Shown here piece by piece: positions 42,501 to 51,280 of a stretch of DNA of 64,000 bases. The stretch's first letter is position 1, and each line of letters opens with the position of its first letter. The position numbers were made by a program, and so were the translations under genes. The stretch comes from Granulicella aggregans (lineage in GTDB: Bacteria; Acidobacteriota; Terriglobia; Terriglobales; Acidobacteriaceae), in contig NZ_JAGSYE010000002.1 in NCBI RefSeq assembly GCF_025685565.1, positions 744,001 to 808,000 of the forward strand, read 5' to 3'. The notes under the pieces are model-generated. The model was not told the origin of the DNA and did not search any database. It saw only the letters and a list, made by a program, of their open reading frames with translations.

Positions 42501-45500
42501 TTACTTATAGATGAGGTACTTCTCGCGCTTCGCCTTGAACTCCGCGAGCCCCGCCGCCCATCCTGCCGCGATCTTGCGCGGATCAACTCCCTTTTCCAGG
42601 CCATCCATCGTCGCGTCATTCACAATCAATGCCGAGGTCTTCGCCATCTTGAACTGCTCTGGATAGAGCTTGTGTAGCGCCGCGATCAGCTCAACTCCAA
42701 GCTCCACCGCATCCAGCGCCTTGCGGTCCTCCGCCACCATCGCGACGCCTTCGATCTCCTGCCCGTGGAACGGGTAATGGTTCTCATCATCGGCCACCGC
42801 AAACTTCGTCGCCGTAAACCGCACCCCGGGAATCTTCCTCGCAGTCAGATACGCCGCCAGCTCGGGACCCTTGATCCACGCGGCCCCAATGTGCTCAAAC
42901 GGAGCATCCGTCCCGCGGCCCACAGACACATTCGTCAAATCGAACAATCCCACTCCGGGATACAGAGCCGCTGCAGCAACCGACCGCAGATTCGGGCTCG
43001 GATTCACCCATTTCAGCATCGTCTCATCGAAGTACTCGCTGCGACGCCATCCCTCTATGGGAACCACCGTCACCTTCGCTCCAAGGTGGTCTTCTCCATT
43101 GAACATCTGCGCCAGTTCGCCCAGTGTCATCCCCAGTCGCACGGGCTCCGGCCGGTAGTTGATGTACGCCTCCTTGCCCGCATCGGAGACCGGCCCCTGC
43201 ACCAGATCGCCACCCACGATGTCCGGCCGGTCGAGCACGAAGACCGGCGTCCCAGCCTTGCCTGCAGCCTCCAGGAAGTACCCCATGACAGATTCATACG
43301 TATAGAAGCGAACCCCGGCATCCTGCAGATCGATCACCACGGCATCCAGCTTGGCGAGGTCTTCAACTTTTGGCCGCTTGTCGGAGCTCTTCGGCCCATA
43401 GAGGCTGATGACCGGAACGCCGCTCGCTGCATCCACGCCGCTCTTGAGATCGAAAGAATCCTTTGCGCCAGCGATGCCATGCTCGGGCGAGAAGAGCATC
43501 GTCAACTCCACTCCAGGTGTGGCCTTCAATACATCGATGGTTCGCCGCCCGGCTGCATCGAGCCCCGTCTGATTCGTCAGCAAACCGAGCCGCAGATGCC
43601 CGTCCTTCGTTGCAGCCTTCAGTGCCGCGAAGTTTGTCTTCTCCAGTACATCGATGCCAGTGAGAACTTTCGCAGCACTACCCTTGCCGTCGTTCGCCGC
43701 AGACGGAGGAGCCGCTGGTGTCACCACCCCGAGTGCCCGCGCAGCCGCAGTGGCCACCTGGCCACGCAGCCCTGAGATCGGCGCTCCTCCGCGCGGATGA
43801 ATCGCATTCGCCAGCAGAATCACATAGCTATCGCTCGCTGGATCCATCCAAAGGCTCGTCCCGGTAAAGCCCGTATGTCCGAAGCTGCCAATGGGGTAGA
43901 TCTCACCCCGAGGTCGCGAGAACGCCGTGTTGATGTCCCATCCGAAACCGCGCACCGCGATGCCCTTGGTTGGCTTGCCGTCCGCAGTGAACACCGTCGC
44001 TCCAGACTCCGCAGTCGAAGGCTGCTCCGGCGAAGTCATCAGCTTCAACGTCGACTGTTTGAGCGGAAACGGCCCATGGTTGTGGAGCAATTTTTCGAGT
44101 AACGCCTGTGCAAAGAGACTCATATCCGCTGCGTCAGAAAATACCCCAGCCTGCCCCGCAACCCCGCCCATGCGTCGCGTCGTTGGATCATGCACAACGG
44201 ATCGCAACAACTCGTCAAAGTCGGGATTCGTCTTTGCGTCGCCCTCATTGTCGTGCGCCGTTGGCGCAATCTCCGGCATCCATCCTGCGGGCGGCAAAAA
44301 CCTTGTATGCGTCATCCCCAACGGCTGGAAGATATGCCTCGACGCATACCCATCCAGCGTTTCGCCGCTCAACTTCTCCACCAGCGCACCCAGCACGATG
44401 AAGTTGATATCCGAGTACTCAAAGTGCGTTCCCGGCAGAGCTACCAGCGGCGAAGCGAACGCGCGCTTATATCCTTCCGCCTTATCGGGAACAGCTAAGC
44501 CCCAGGCATCCTTCAAATCCACATCCGGCGGCAGCCCGGAGTAGTGCGTCAGCAACTCGCGAATCGTGACATGCTCTTTCCCATTCACCGCGAACTCCGG
44601 GAGGTACTTCGCGACCGAATCGTCGAACTCAAATTTGTGGTCCTCGTAGAGTTGCATCATCGCCGTAGCCGTCGCAAGACACTTCGTCAGCGATGCCATA
44701 TCGAAGATGGTGTCTTCGGTCATGGGCTCCGCCGGCGAAGCCTTGCCGTCGAGCCCCGGTTCGCCCGCCAGTTTGCGATCGCCGTATGCCTGCTCGAAGA
44801 CGACCTTGCCGTTCTGCCCAACGAGGACGACTGCTCCCGGCAGTTTCTTCGCGGCGATGGCATCGTCGATCAGGTTGCTGATTGGGGTGAAGTCGGGCGT
44901 AGTAGTGGAAAGGGCGTGAGCCGATGTGGCAGGGCGTTGAGCGTCGGGGTCCTTCGACTGCGCGCCGCAGGAGCGCGACGCTCCGCTCAGGATGACGGCA
45001 AGTACGAAGAGAGCGGCGACCGCTTTTTGATGGCGTGTCTGCTTGCGGAAGATGAGGCTTGCCAATGATCCGACGACAAACGTCACTACCGATCCAATGA
45101 GCACGTACCAGGTAAAGGCAATGTGAGGGACAACAATCGGAGGCACGATGTAGGTATCAAAATACGTTCCATCAGGTCTAGCACCGCGGGTACCAAGCGC
45201 ACCCCGATAGAGAACACTCCCTGGAAACTGCCACAGCGCCACATTGAGCGCGAACCCAACCACCATGCCCACAATCGCTCCCCTTTGCGTCGCATACTCG
45301 GTCACCGTGCCCAGTAGAAAGACCCCCAGCAGCGCCCCATACGCGACCGAGGCAATCGACAGCCCCACCTCCACCACATGTCCCTTGCCACCCACCTGCA
45401 CGCTGTAGACCGCAATCGCAAACAGCACCAGCGCCCACATCACTGTCGACGCGCGCGAGACCATCACGCGTTCGCCGTCTGCTGCATCGGGCCGCCAGCG

Positions 45501-46694
45501 CATATAAAAGTCGACGACAGTCGTTGAGGAAAGCGAGTTCAGCGCCGCGCTGAGATTCGACATCGCCGCCGCCAGGATCGCCGCCACCATCAGGCCTGCA
45601 AAGCCAATCGGCATCTCGCGGACGATGTACGTAGGGAAGATGCGATCCGCGCTTGCGAACGCAGCAGGATGCAAGCCGTAGAAGACGTACAACCCGGTCC
45701 CGATAAGCAGGAAGAGCGTGAACTGCATGAAGATCACGACACCCGAGCCGAGCAGAGCCAACCGCGACTCACGCAGGTTCTTCGCCGCAAGCATGCGCTG
45801 CACCATCAGCTGGTCGGTCCCATGCGAGGCCATCGTCAGGAAGGTCCCTCCGACCACGCCAGCCCAGAAGGTATACGCCGTCGTCAGATTGAACGCGAAG
45901 TTGAAGAGGTGGAATTTGCCAGCCGCCCCGGCCACGCGATGAATCTCCGTCCAGCCTCCGGGCACGTGCTGGCCGAGCGTCAGGATCGCGACGATCGTCC
46001 CACCGACGTAGATGCCCATCTGGACGACGTCGGTCCAGATCACGGCGGCCATGCCGCCCTCAAACGTATACAGCAGTGTCAGCGCGGAGATGATGGCGAT
46101 GGAGAGGACATCCTTCGTCCCAATCGCGATCCCTACCACAATCGACACAGCGAAGACGCGGACGCCTTCGGCTGCCGCACGCGTCAGCAGAAAGAGCAGC
46201 GCTGTCACCTTGTGCAGGGTGTGGCCAAAGCGATTGTCGATCAGCTGATAGGCGGTCATCATCTGGCCCTGAAAGTACTTCGGCAGAAAGATCAACGCCA
46301 CGACGATGCGCCCGATCATGTAGCCGAACACCACTTGCAGGAAGCCGAAGTTCCCCGCGAAGGCGACGCCCGGTATCGAGATGATCGTCAGTGTACTTGT
46401 CTCGGCAGAGACGATGGAAAGCCCTATTGCCCACCAGGGAATTGTGTTGCCCGCGAGGAAGTAGTTTTTCAGCGAGCGATCTTTACCGCCGCGGAAGCGC
46501 AGGCCAAAGATCGTGATACCCACCAGATACAGTGCGACCAGAGTCAGATCGAGATTCGAAAGCCTCGCCCTGAGGGTCGTGGCACCTAGAGCATTCGGCA
46601 GCAAGAGAGCGGTGAAGGCCAATCGAATCAATACATAGTCTCCAGAGGTCGATCGTGCGACCGGATCCGAGATCGCGAGCCGGCTTCGAAGCAA
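42501..46694 (-). CDS. Fusion: sodium:solute symporter + AmiE/beta-lactamase-like hydrolase + NamZ exo-muramidase
   Basis: One uninterrupted frame encodes 1397 residues. Residues about 45-545 form a sodium:solute symporter (SSS) with LKNYFLAGNTIPWWAIGLSI and about 13 helices. Residues about 550-575 (HQKAVAALFVLAVILSGASR) look like a former signal peptide. Residues about 600-955 are a serine hydrolase of the beta-lactamase/AmiE type, with S668-L-T-K671, Y760-S-D and H940-T-G. Residues about 1012-1397 are NamZ/DUF1343 (LGLLTNQTGLDAAGR; FSPEHG with E1071). In Bacillus, AmiE and NamZ act with NagZ and the MurP transporter to salvage MurNAc. Here hydrolases and transporter are one protein, the hydrolases presumably periplasmic. 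The frame was checked only by reading. Confidence 0.85.
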   Translation of the reverse strand: MLRSRLAISDPVARSTSGDYVLIRLAFTALLLPNALGATTLRARLSNLDLTLVALYLVGITIFGLRFRGGKDRSLKNYFLAGNTIPWWAIGLSIVSAETSTLTIISIPGVAFAGNFGFLQVVFGYMIGRIVVALIFLPKYFQGQMMTAYQLIDNRFGHTLHKVTALLFLLTRAAAEGVRVFAVSIVVGIAIGTKDVLSIAIISALTLLYTFEGGMAAVIWTDVVQMGIYVGGTIVAILTLGQHVPGGWTEIHRVAGAAGKFHLFNFAFNLTTAYTFWAGVVGGTFLTMASHGTDQLMVQRMLAAKNLRESRLALLGSGVVIFMQFTLFLLIGTGLYVFYGLHPAAFASADRIFPTYIVREMPIGFAGLMVAAILAAAMSNLSAALNSLSSTTVVDFYMRWRPDAADGERVMVSRASTVMWALVLFAIAVYSVQVGGKGHVVEVGLSIASVAYGALLGVFLLGTVTEYATQRGAIVGMVVGFALNVALWQFPGSVLYRGALGTRGARPDGTYFDTYIVPPIVVPHIAFTWYVLIGSVVTFVVGSLASLIFRKQTRHQKAVAALFVLAVILSGASRSCGAQSKDPDAQRPATSAHALSTTTPDFTPISNLIDDAIAAKKLPGAVVLVGQNGKVVFEQAYGDRKLAGEPGLDGKASPAEPMTEDTIFDMASLTKCLATATAMMQLYEDHKFEFDDSVAKYLPEFAVNGKEHVTIRELLTHYSGLPPDVDLKDAWGLAVPDKAEGYKRAFASPLVALPGTHFEYSDINFIVLGALVEKLSGETLDGYASRHIFQPLGMTHTRFLPPAGWMPEIAPTAHDNEGDAKTNPDFDELLRSVVHDPTTRRMGGVAGQAGVFSDAADMSLFAQALLEKLLHNHGPFPLKQSTLKLMTSPEQPSTAESGATVFTADGKPTKGIAVRGFGWDINTAFSRPRGEIYPIGSFGHTGFTGTSLWMDPASDSYVILLANAIHPRGGAPISGLRGQVATAAARALGVVTPAAPPSAANDGKGSAAKVLTGIDVLEKTNFAALKAATKDGHLRLGLLTNQTGLDAAGRRTIDVLKATPGVELTMLFSPEHGIAGAKDSFDLKSGVDAASGVPVISLYGPKSSDKRPKVEDLAKLDAVVIDLQDAGVRFYTYESVMGYFLEAAGKAGTPVFVLDRPDIVGGDLVQGPVSDAGKEAYINYRPEPVRLGMTLGELAQMFNGEDHLGAKVTVVPIEGWRRSEYFDETMLKWVNPSPNLRSVAAAALYPGVGLFDLTNVSVGRGTDAPFEHIGAAWIKGPELAAYLTARKIPGVRFTATKFAVADDENHYPFHGQEIEGVAMVAEDRKALDAVELGVELIAALHKLYPEQFKMAKTSALIVNDATMDGLEKGVDPRKIAAGWAAGLAEFKAKREKYLIYK

Positions 46695-46784
46695 ACCGAG
46701 AAAAACCGTTCTTTTCAGCGACAGGAACGCATTCCTTGTGCGATGATCGGTCTCTCCCCGGATTTCAAACCAGAGGTTTGCTCT

Positions 46785-46958
46785 ATGACTTGCTCACAGT
46801 GCTTCGGCAATGAGCTGCGTAGCTCCCGTCCGCGTTGGTACGAGTATATTCTGCGCCCACTGCAAATCCGCCCCTTCCGTTGCACGAGCTGCCTGCACCG
46901 TGCGCTTCACTTCTCTCGCGGCAGAAATCTGCCTTCGCCTACTGGAAGCGTGCGATAA
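46785..46958 (+). CDS. Small zinc-ribbon-like protein
   Basis: From ATG 46785 this encodes 57 residues: MTCSQCFGNELRSSRPRWYE, then LRPLQIRPFRCTSCLHRALH and a short basic tail. Two C-x2-C pairs about 28 residues apart and the PFRC..C pattern match small acidobacterial zinc-ribbon proteins. AGAGG lies about 8 nt upstream; an ATG at 46743 would add 14 residues. It sits between the divergent fusion gene and the cysteine leader. The function is not known. Confidence 0.6.
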   Translation: MTCSQCFGNELRSSRPRWYEYILRPLQIRPFRCTSCLHRALHFSRGRNLPSPTGSVR

Positions 46959-47053
46959 CACCAGTCCCAACCATCTGCCAACCCCTGTATCAGCTCAGTT
47001 CCATGCACTGTATGGGCTTGACGCATCTTTGCTTCGCCGTTAACCTTAAGAGG

Positions 47054-47140
47054 ATGGCTCCTTTCCTTGTCATGCGCGCGACGACTTGTAGCAACTGTTG
47101 TTGCTGCCTCGCGCGCTGCACGCTCTGTACCGTCTCGTAG
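47054..47140 (+). CDS. Cysteine-rich leader peptide
   Basis: A short frame (28 residues from ATG 47054, or 22 from ATG 47072) ends at TAG 47138-47140. It contains CSNCCCCLARCTLC, seven cysteines in fourteen residues. It lies about 100 bp before a sulfite/nitrite reductase gene, with a perfect hairpin and T-rich run between. The arrangement is that of an attenuation leader that senses charged tRNA-Cys: ribosome stalling at the Cys codons would favour read-through. The peptide itself probably has no other function. An AAGAGG directly abuts the first ATG, so the exact start is open. Confidence 0.75.
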   Translation: MAPFLVMRATTCSNCCCCLARCTLCTVS

Positions 47141-47181
47141 ACACCTTCCCCCTTCAGTCCGAGCCAGAACAAAGCCCCAGC

Positions 47182-47211
47182 AGCCCACAGACCCTGTGGG
47201 CTTTTCTATTT
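47182..47211 (+). terminator. Attenuator terminator before the sulfite reductase gene
   Basis: AGCCCACAG (47182-47190) pairs perfectly with CTGTGGGCT (47194-47202) with a 3-nt loop, followed by TTTCTATTTT. It stands 41 bp after the leader stop codon and 32 bp before the reductase start, where a Rho-independent terminator would decide expression. Confidence 0.85.
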
Positions 47212-47243
47212 TCCGCATATCGATAGATGTTCAAAGGATCCGC

Positions 47244-48977
47244 ATGTCCGATACAACCCCTGAAGCAATCGTGTCCTCTCACAAGCCGGTCAAAGAGACC
47301 AAGGCCCAGAAGTCTGAACGGCTGAAACTCGCCAAGAATCCCTGGGACGCGTGGGACGAAGTGCGCCAGTTCGCGAAGGAGGGCCGCGACTCTGTGTTGC
47401 CGGAGTGGACCGGCCTTTACTTCAAGTGGTGGGGCGTTTACACGCAGGGCGACGGTCTTGGCGTGACCGGAGGCACCGCGGGCGAGGGCAAAGCGAGCGA
47501 GTACTTCATGATGCGGATTGGCATGCCCAACGGCATGCTGACCAGCAATCAACTCCGCGTCATCGCAGAACTGACGAAGAAGTACGCACGAAACCTGGCT
47601 GACATCACCACGCGGCAGAACATTCAGCTCCACTGGCTCACCATCGAGGCGCTGCCGGAGGTCGTCGATGCTCTGACCGCCGTCGGCCTCTCGCCCAAGG
47701 GTGCATGCGGCGATGTGGTCCGCAACGTGACGGGATGCCCGCTCGCGGGTCTGCACCACCATGAGCTGGTGGACGCCAGCCCGCTTGCGCTGGAAATAGC
47801 TCATAAGCTCACCGCGAATCCGGAGTTTTACAACCTTCCGCGCAAGTTCAAGATCTCCGTCACTGGCTGCCCGGAGTGGTGCTCTTACCCTGAGATCAAC
47901 GACGTTGCCCTGACCGCGATCCAGCGCGGCGATGAGATTGGCTACACCTTGCGCGTGGGCGGTGGGCTTTCGACGGAGCCCCACATGGCCGTCCGCATCC
48001 CCGCCTTCATCAAGCAGGCAGAGGCGTATAACGTCGTCGAGGCGGTGGTCCGCATCTTCCGCGAGCAGCAGGACCTGCGCGAGAACCGCACCCGCGCGCG
48101 CATCAAGTACCTCTTCATGCGGCATGGCTGGACGGCGGAGTCGATGCTTGAGGCGATTGAGGAGAAGCTTGGCTACAAGCTCGACGCCGCACCTGCGACC
48201 GATGAGCACCTGCTCGACGATATCTATCGCGACCACATCGGCATCACGTCGCAGCGCCAGCCTGGACTCAGCTCCGTCGGCGCAAGCGTCCTCAACGGCC
48301 GCCTTAGCGGCGACCAGCTTGCGAAGCTGGCGGAGCTGTCCGACAAGTACGGCAACGGGCAACTCCGCGCGACGATCATGCAGAACATCCTCCTGGTGAA
48401 CGTGCCCGACCGTGAGACGGCGGCACTGGTCATCGAGCTCAACTCGCTCGGGCTGCACGTCGATGTCTCGGCTTTCTGGCGGGGCGCTATCGCCTGCACC
48501 GGAACCGAGTTCTGCAAGCTGGCCATCGCGGAGACAAAGGGCTTCAGCAAGTGGCTGGTGTCGGAGATGGAAGACCGCTTGCCGGGATTTGACCAGCAGA
48601 TCAAGCTCCACGTGACGGGATGCACGAACTCCTGCGGCCAGCACTGGATCGCCGATATTGGACTCGAGGGCAAGAAGATCAAGAAGGACGGCCAGACTGT
48701 CGATGCCTTCTACTTTTGCGTGGGTGGAGCGGTGGGCAAGTATGCCCGGCCAGCTCGCGCACTGGGCTACCGCGCCGCAGCGGATGAGGTTCCGGCAGCG
48801 ATCGAACGGATGCTGCGCGCATACCTGCTAGCACGCACTGAAGGCGAGGACCTACGCGCTTACTTCGCACGCACCGATGACGACAGCCTTCGCGCTCAGC
48901 TTGCAGGGACGGTGATCGATCCCGTCGAGCGCGACGCTCCGCCGGTCGGTGCGGGACGGCACGCTCCGGGGGAGTAA
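47244..48977 (+). CDS. Ferredoxin-type sulfite/nitrite reductase
   Basis: This 577-residue siroheme/4Fe-4S enzyme starts at ATG 47244 with AAAGG 7 nt upstream. Two ferredoxin-like halves are seen: ADITTRQNIQLHWLTIEALP with GDVVRNVTGCPLAGL, and GNGQLRATIMQNILLVNVPD. The cofactor cysteines are in ACTGTEFCKLAIAETKG and HVTGCTNSCGQHWIADIGL. Sequence alone does not separate sulfite from nitrite reductase (NirA-type). The cysteine-rich leader and terminator upstream argue for sulfite reduction in cysteine synthesis. Confidence 0.9.
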   Translation: MSDTTPEAIVSSHKPVKETKAQKSERLKLAKNPWDAWDEVRQFAKEGRDSVLPEWTGLYFKWWGVYTQGDGLGVTGGTAGEGKASEYFMMRIGMPNGMLTSNQLRVIAELTKKYARNLADITTRQNIQLHWLTIEALPEVVDALTAVGLSPKGACGDVVRNVTGCPLAGLHHHELVDASPLALEIAHKLTANPEFYNLPRKFKISVTGCPEWCSYPEINDVALTAIQRGDEIGYTLRVGGGLSTEPHMAVRIPAFIKQAEAYNVVEAVVRIFREQQDLRENRTRARIKYLFMRHGWTAESMLEAIEEKLGYKLDAAPATDEHLLDDIYRDHIGITSQRQPGLSSVGASVLNGRLSGDQLAKLAELSDKYGNGQLRATIMQNILLVNVPDRETAALVIELNSLGLHVDVSAFWRGAIACTGTEFCKLAIAETKGFSKWLVSEMEDRLPGFDQQIKLHVTGCTNSCGQHWIADIGLEGKKIKKDGQTVDAFYFCVGGAVGKYARPARALGYRAAADEVPAAIERMLRAYLLARTEGEDLRAYFARTDDDSLRAQLAGTVIDPVERDAPPVGAGRHAPGE

Positions 48978-49000
48978 CGAGTTCGCGATATCCTTATTCC

Positions 49001-49576
49001 GTGGCTGACCTCACCTTCGCGCAAGCTCCCCGCCGTAACTATGCTGTCCCTGTCCTGATCGCGGTCTTGATTCTGAGTGCGGTTGCGGCGATGGGGTATA
49101 ACCACTTCTCCGGCCGCACGGTGAAGACCTCGATCGCTCACACCGAAGTGTTTCCGATCCGCGTGGTGATGAAGGAGCAGCAGCCACAAGGCTTCAAGGT
49201 GCTCTCGGATAAGCCGGTCTCGCATGACGAGGGCATCTACGTCTTAGCGACGGTCCATATTGAGAACCATCTGGCCGACCCACTGTTCCTTAAGGATTTT
49301 CACGCTGTTCTTGATACGGACAATGGACAGCTCAGCACCAGCGCGATCGAGCAAGCTGATCTTCCTGCCGTGACCGACGCATTCCCGGAGCTGAAGCCGA
49401 AGCTCGCGACTCCGCTGCTGCGCGAGAGCTCAGTTCCGGTGGGTAAGACGTCGGACGGTGTGGTGGTGCTGCAGTTCCCTATCACGCAGGCTATGTGGGA
49501 CGCGCGCAAGTCTGCGGTACTGACCATCGATCTTTACCACCAGGATTCGATCACCGTGACGATCCCCAAGCCATAA
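49001..49576 (+). CDS. Membrane-anchored protein of unknown function
   Basis: From GTG 49001 this encodes 191 residues: a short cytosolic head, one membrane helix (AVPVLIAVLILSAVAAMGYN, about residues 15-34) and a periplasmic beta-rich domain. The latter includes EGIYVLATVHIENHLADPLF and VGKTSDGVVVLQFPIT, a layout like the Ig-like DUF4352 fold. It begins 23 bp after the reductase and ends 4 bp before rsmE, so it is probably cotranscribed. The function is unknown. Confidence 0.72.
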   Translation: MADLTFAQAPRRNYAVPVLIAVLILSAVAAMGYNHFSGRTVKTSIAHTEVFPIRVVMKEQQPQGFKVLSDKPVSHDEGIYVLATVHIENHLADPLFLKDFHAVLDTDNGQLSTSAIEQADLPAVTDAFPELKPKLATPLLRESSVPVGKTSDGVVVLQFPITQAMWDARKSAVLTIDLYHQDSITVTIPKP

Positions 49577-49580
49577 ACGT

Positions 49581-50291
49581 ATGAGACGCCGATTTATCGC
49601 CGATACCTGGACCGACACAACCGCTGCGCTCACCGGCGACCAGGCGGTGCATCTTGCGCGCGTGCTGCGGGCCGAGCCGGGGCAGATCTACGACATTGTT
49701 GCGAACGGATTTCTCCATCGGGCCGAGATTGCCCGGGTTTCCCCTGACGAGGTCCTATTTACGCTGCACGAGGAGTTAGAGGCGAATGCGGCGCTCCCAC
49801 TGCATCTGCTGCTGGCTATCTTCAAGTTCGACCACTTTGAGTGGGCGGTCGAAAAGGCGACAGAGTTGGGGGTAGGCAGCATTACGCCCGTGCTGGCCCG
49901 ACGGACGGAGAAGCACCTTGCCCAGGCCGCCGCGAAGCGCGTGGAGCGGTGGCGGCGGATTGCGCTGGAGGCGGCGAAGCAGTCGCGGCGGACAGACATC
50001 CCTGCGATTGCCGATCCGATCCCGTTGAAGCTGGCGCTGGAGCAGGAGCCTGCGGCGACGCGGATTCTGCTGAGTGAGACGGAGCAGGAGGTGCCCCTGA
50101 GTGCCGCACTGCAGTCCTCTTCTGCGGGCGAACTGGCGCTGGCGATTGGCCCCGAAGGTGGCTGGACTCCGGAGGAGATGGCGCTTTTTACGACGCACGC
50201 GTGGCAGCATGTGACGCTTGGGCCGAGGATTCTTCGCGCCGAGACGGCGGCAATCGCGGCCATTGCAATTTCTTCGACGCACTTCTTGTAG
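49581..50291 (+). CDS. rsmE: 16S rRNA m3U1498 methyltransferase RsmE
   Basis: This 236-residue SPOUT-class enzyme methylates U1498 of 16S rRNA. It begins MRRRFIADTW and has the N-terminal PUA-like domain (QAVHLARVLRAEPGQIYDIV). LAIFKFDHFEWAVEKATELGVGSITPVL follows, and the SAM-binding knot GELALAIGPEGGWTPEEMALF and GPRILRAETAAIAAIA closes the protein. Complete. Confidence 0.95.
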   Translation: MRRRFIADTWTDTTAALTGDQAVHLARVLRAEPGQIYDIVANGFLHRAEIARVSPDEVLFTLHEELEANAALPLHLLLAIFKFDHFEWAVEKATELGVGSITPVLARRTEKHLAQAAAKRVERWRRIALEAAKQSRRTDIPAIADPIPLKLALEQEPAATRILLSETEQEVPLSAALQSSSAGELALAIGPEGGWTPEEMALFTTHAWQHVTLGPRILRAETAAIAAIAISSTHFL

Positions 50292-50424
50292 TCGCGGTGA
50301 GCTAGCTTGCGACGTTCGGCCACGCGACTCGTTGGATAAGCGGCGAGAGGTCCGATCTCATAAAGCCTCCACCGCCACCCAAAGCTGTATTTCGCGCACG
50401 ACGATCGTCAACACTTCAACGTCT

Positions 50425-50934
50425 TTATCTCGCCTGCACAAGCTCCGCAACAACCGCAGCGACTTTATCGAGTATCTGGATCCAGCCCTCCATTTGACCG
50501 CTATTCTTGGCGCTCTCCATGGGTTCATTTCCGATGAAGGTGAGCTTCGTCTGACCGTTCCCTAGATCCTCAAAAAGGGTCACGTCGTAGGCGCCGTCTA
50601 CGGCCTCATGCTCGATTCCCAATTGCGCAGGGTCAATCTTGTTTCCCTTCGAGTCTGAGAAGTACATGGAGGAGACGATCTTCTCGTAGGGAACAATCTC
50701 GTGGTACTCCGCCGCATTCCAGAACTCCTGCCCGTCCGGCGCCCTCATGCAGCAGAGAAATTTTCCTCCAACACGAAAATCCATCTCGCAAACGGGCGCG
50801 GTAAAGCCCTTCGGCCCCCACCACTGCATCACGTACTTCGGGTCTGTCCACGCCTTCCAAACCAGCTCGCGTGGGGCATCAAAAATTCTTGTAACGACCA
50901 TCCGCTCAACTTCGCTAACCGTGTTTTCCATCAT
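50425..50934 (-). CDS. SRPBCC (AHSA1-like) domain protein
   Basis: This 169-residue protein of the SRPBCC/activator of Hsp90 ATPase 1-like family has VVTRIFDAPRELVWKAWTDP at residues 13-32. VMQWWGPKGFTAPVCEMDFRVGG, MRAPDGQEFWNAAEYHEIVP and LTFIGNEPMESAKNSGQMEGW follow. These proteins bind hydrophobic ligands; the ligand is unknown. The start overlaps the arsR stop by about 20 bp, the classic ArsR-SRPBCC operon pair. Confidence 0.88.
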   Translation of the reverse strand: MMENTVSEVERMVVTRIFDAPRELVWKAWTDPKYVMQWWGPKGFTAPVCEMDFRVGGKFLCCMRAPDGQEFWNAAEYHEIVPYEKIVSSMYFSDSKGNKIDPAQLGIEHEAVDGAYDVTLFEDLGNGQTKLTFIGNEPMESAKNSGQMEGWIQILDKVAAVVAELVQAR

Positions 50935-51268
50935 TTCGAACCTCCTCTTTCTTCATTTGATTTACAACTACTTCCAGCTTGTCGAAGCTCTCTTCCCAGA
51001 ACCGGCGATAGCTCATCGCCCAGTCGCTGACTGTCTTGATCGCCTCTGGCCTAAGCGTGCATACGCTCTCCCGTCCACGCTTCGTCTTGATCACAATCCG
51101 CGCCCGCACCAGATAGGCGATATGTTTTGAAATCATCTGCTGAGAAAGTGCAAACGGTTCCGTCAATCCATGAACAGAGGCAGGCCCATGCGAGAGTCGC
51201 TGAACCATCGCCCGCCGGGTTGGATCAGACAAAGCAGCAAATGTTGTACCCAAGTTATCCACAACCAT
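50915..51268 (-). CDS. ArsR-family transcriptional regulator
   Basis: The 117-residue form starts MVVDNLGTTFAALSDPTRRA at 51268. The winged helix has SVHGLTEPFALSQQMISKHIAYLVRA and the wing IVIKTKRGRESVCTLRP, and the end is WEESFDKLEVVVNQMK. No metal-binding CxC motif is present, consistent with the non-metal ArsR type paired with SRPBCC genes. The frame stays open to 51343, so a longer start is possible. The start codon lies in the middle of a perfect 24-bp palindrome. Confidence 0.88.
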   Translation of the reverse strand: MVVDNLGTTFAALSDPTRRAMVQRLSHGPASVHGLTEPFALSQQMISKHIAYLVRARIVIKTKRGRESVCTLRPEAIKTVSDWAMSYRRFWEESFDKLEVVVNQMKKEEVRNDGKHG

Positions 51269-51280
51269 ATGGTTGTGGAT
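51257..51280 (-). promoter_or_regulatory. Perfect 24-bp palindrome over the arsR start codon
   Basis: ATCCACAACCAT followed by ATGGTTGTGGAT is a perfect palindrome centred at 51268/51269. TTGACA (51297-51292, minus strand) stands 11 bp further upstream. It is a likely self-regulation operator that overlaps the ribosome entry site. Confidence 0.7.

Noticed and set aside
45669..46589. A 306-codon frame opposite the symporter domain
   Set aside because: Composition is His/Arg/Gln-rich, typical of antisense to membrane-protein codons; no family features.
47154..48644. A 496-codon frame opposite the sulfite reductase
   Set aside because: Antisense shadow of a clear siroheme reductase; no motifs and no start context.
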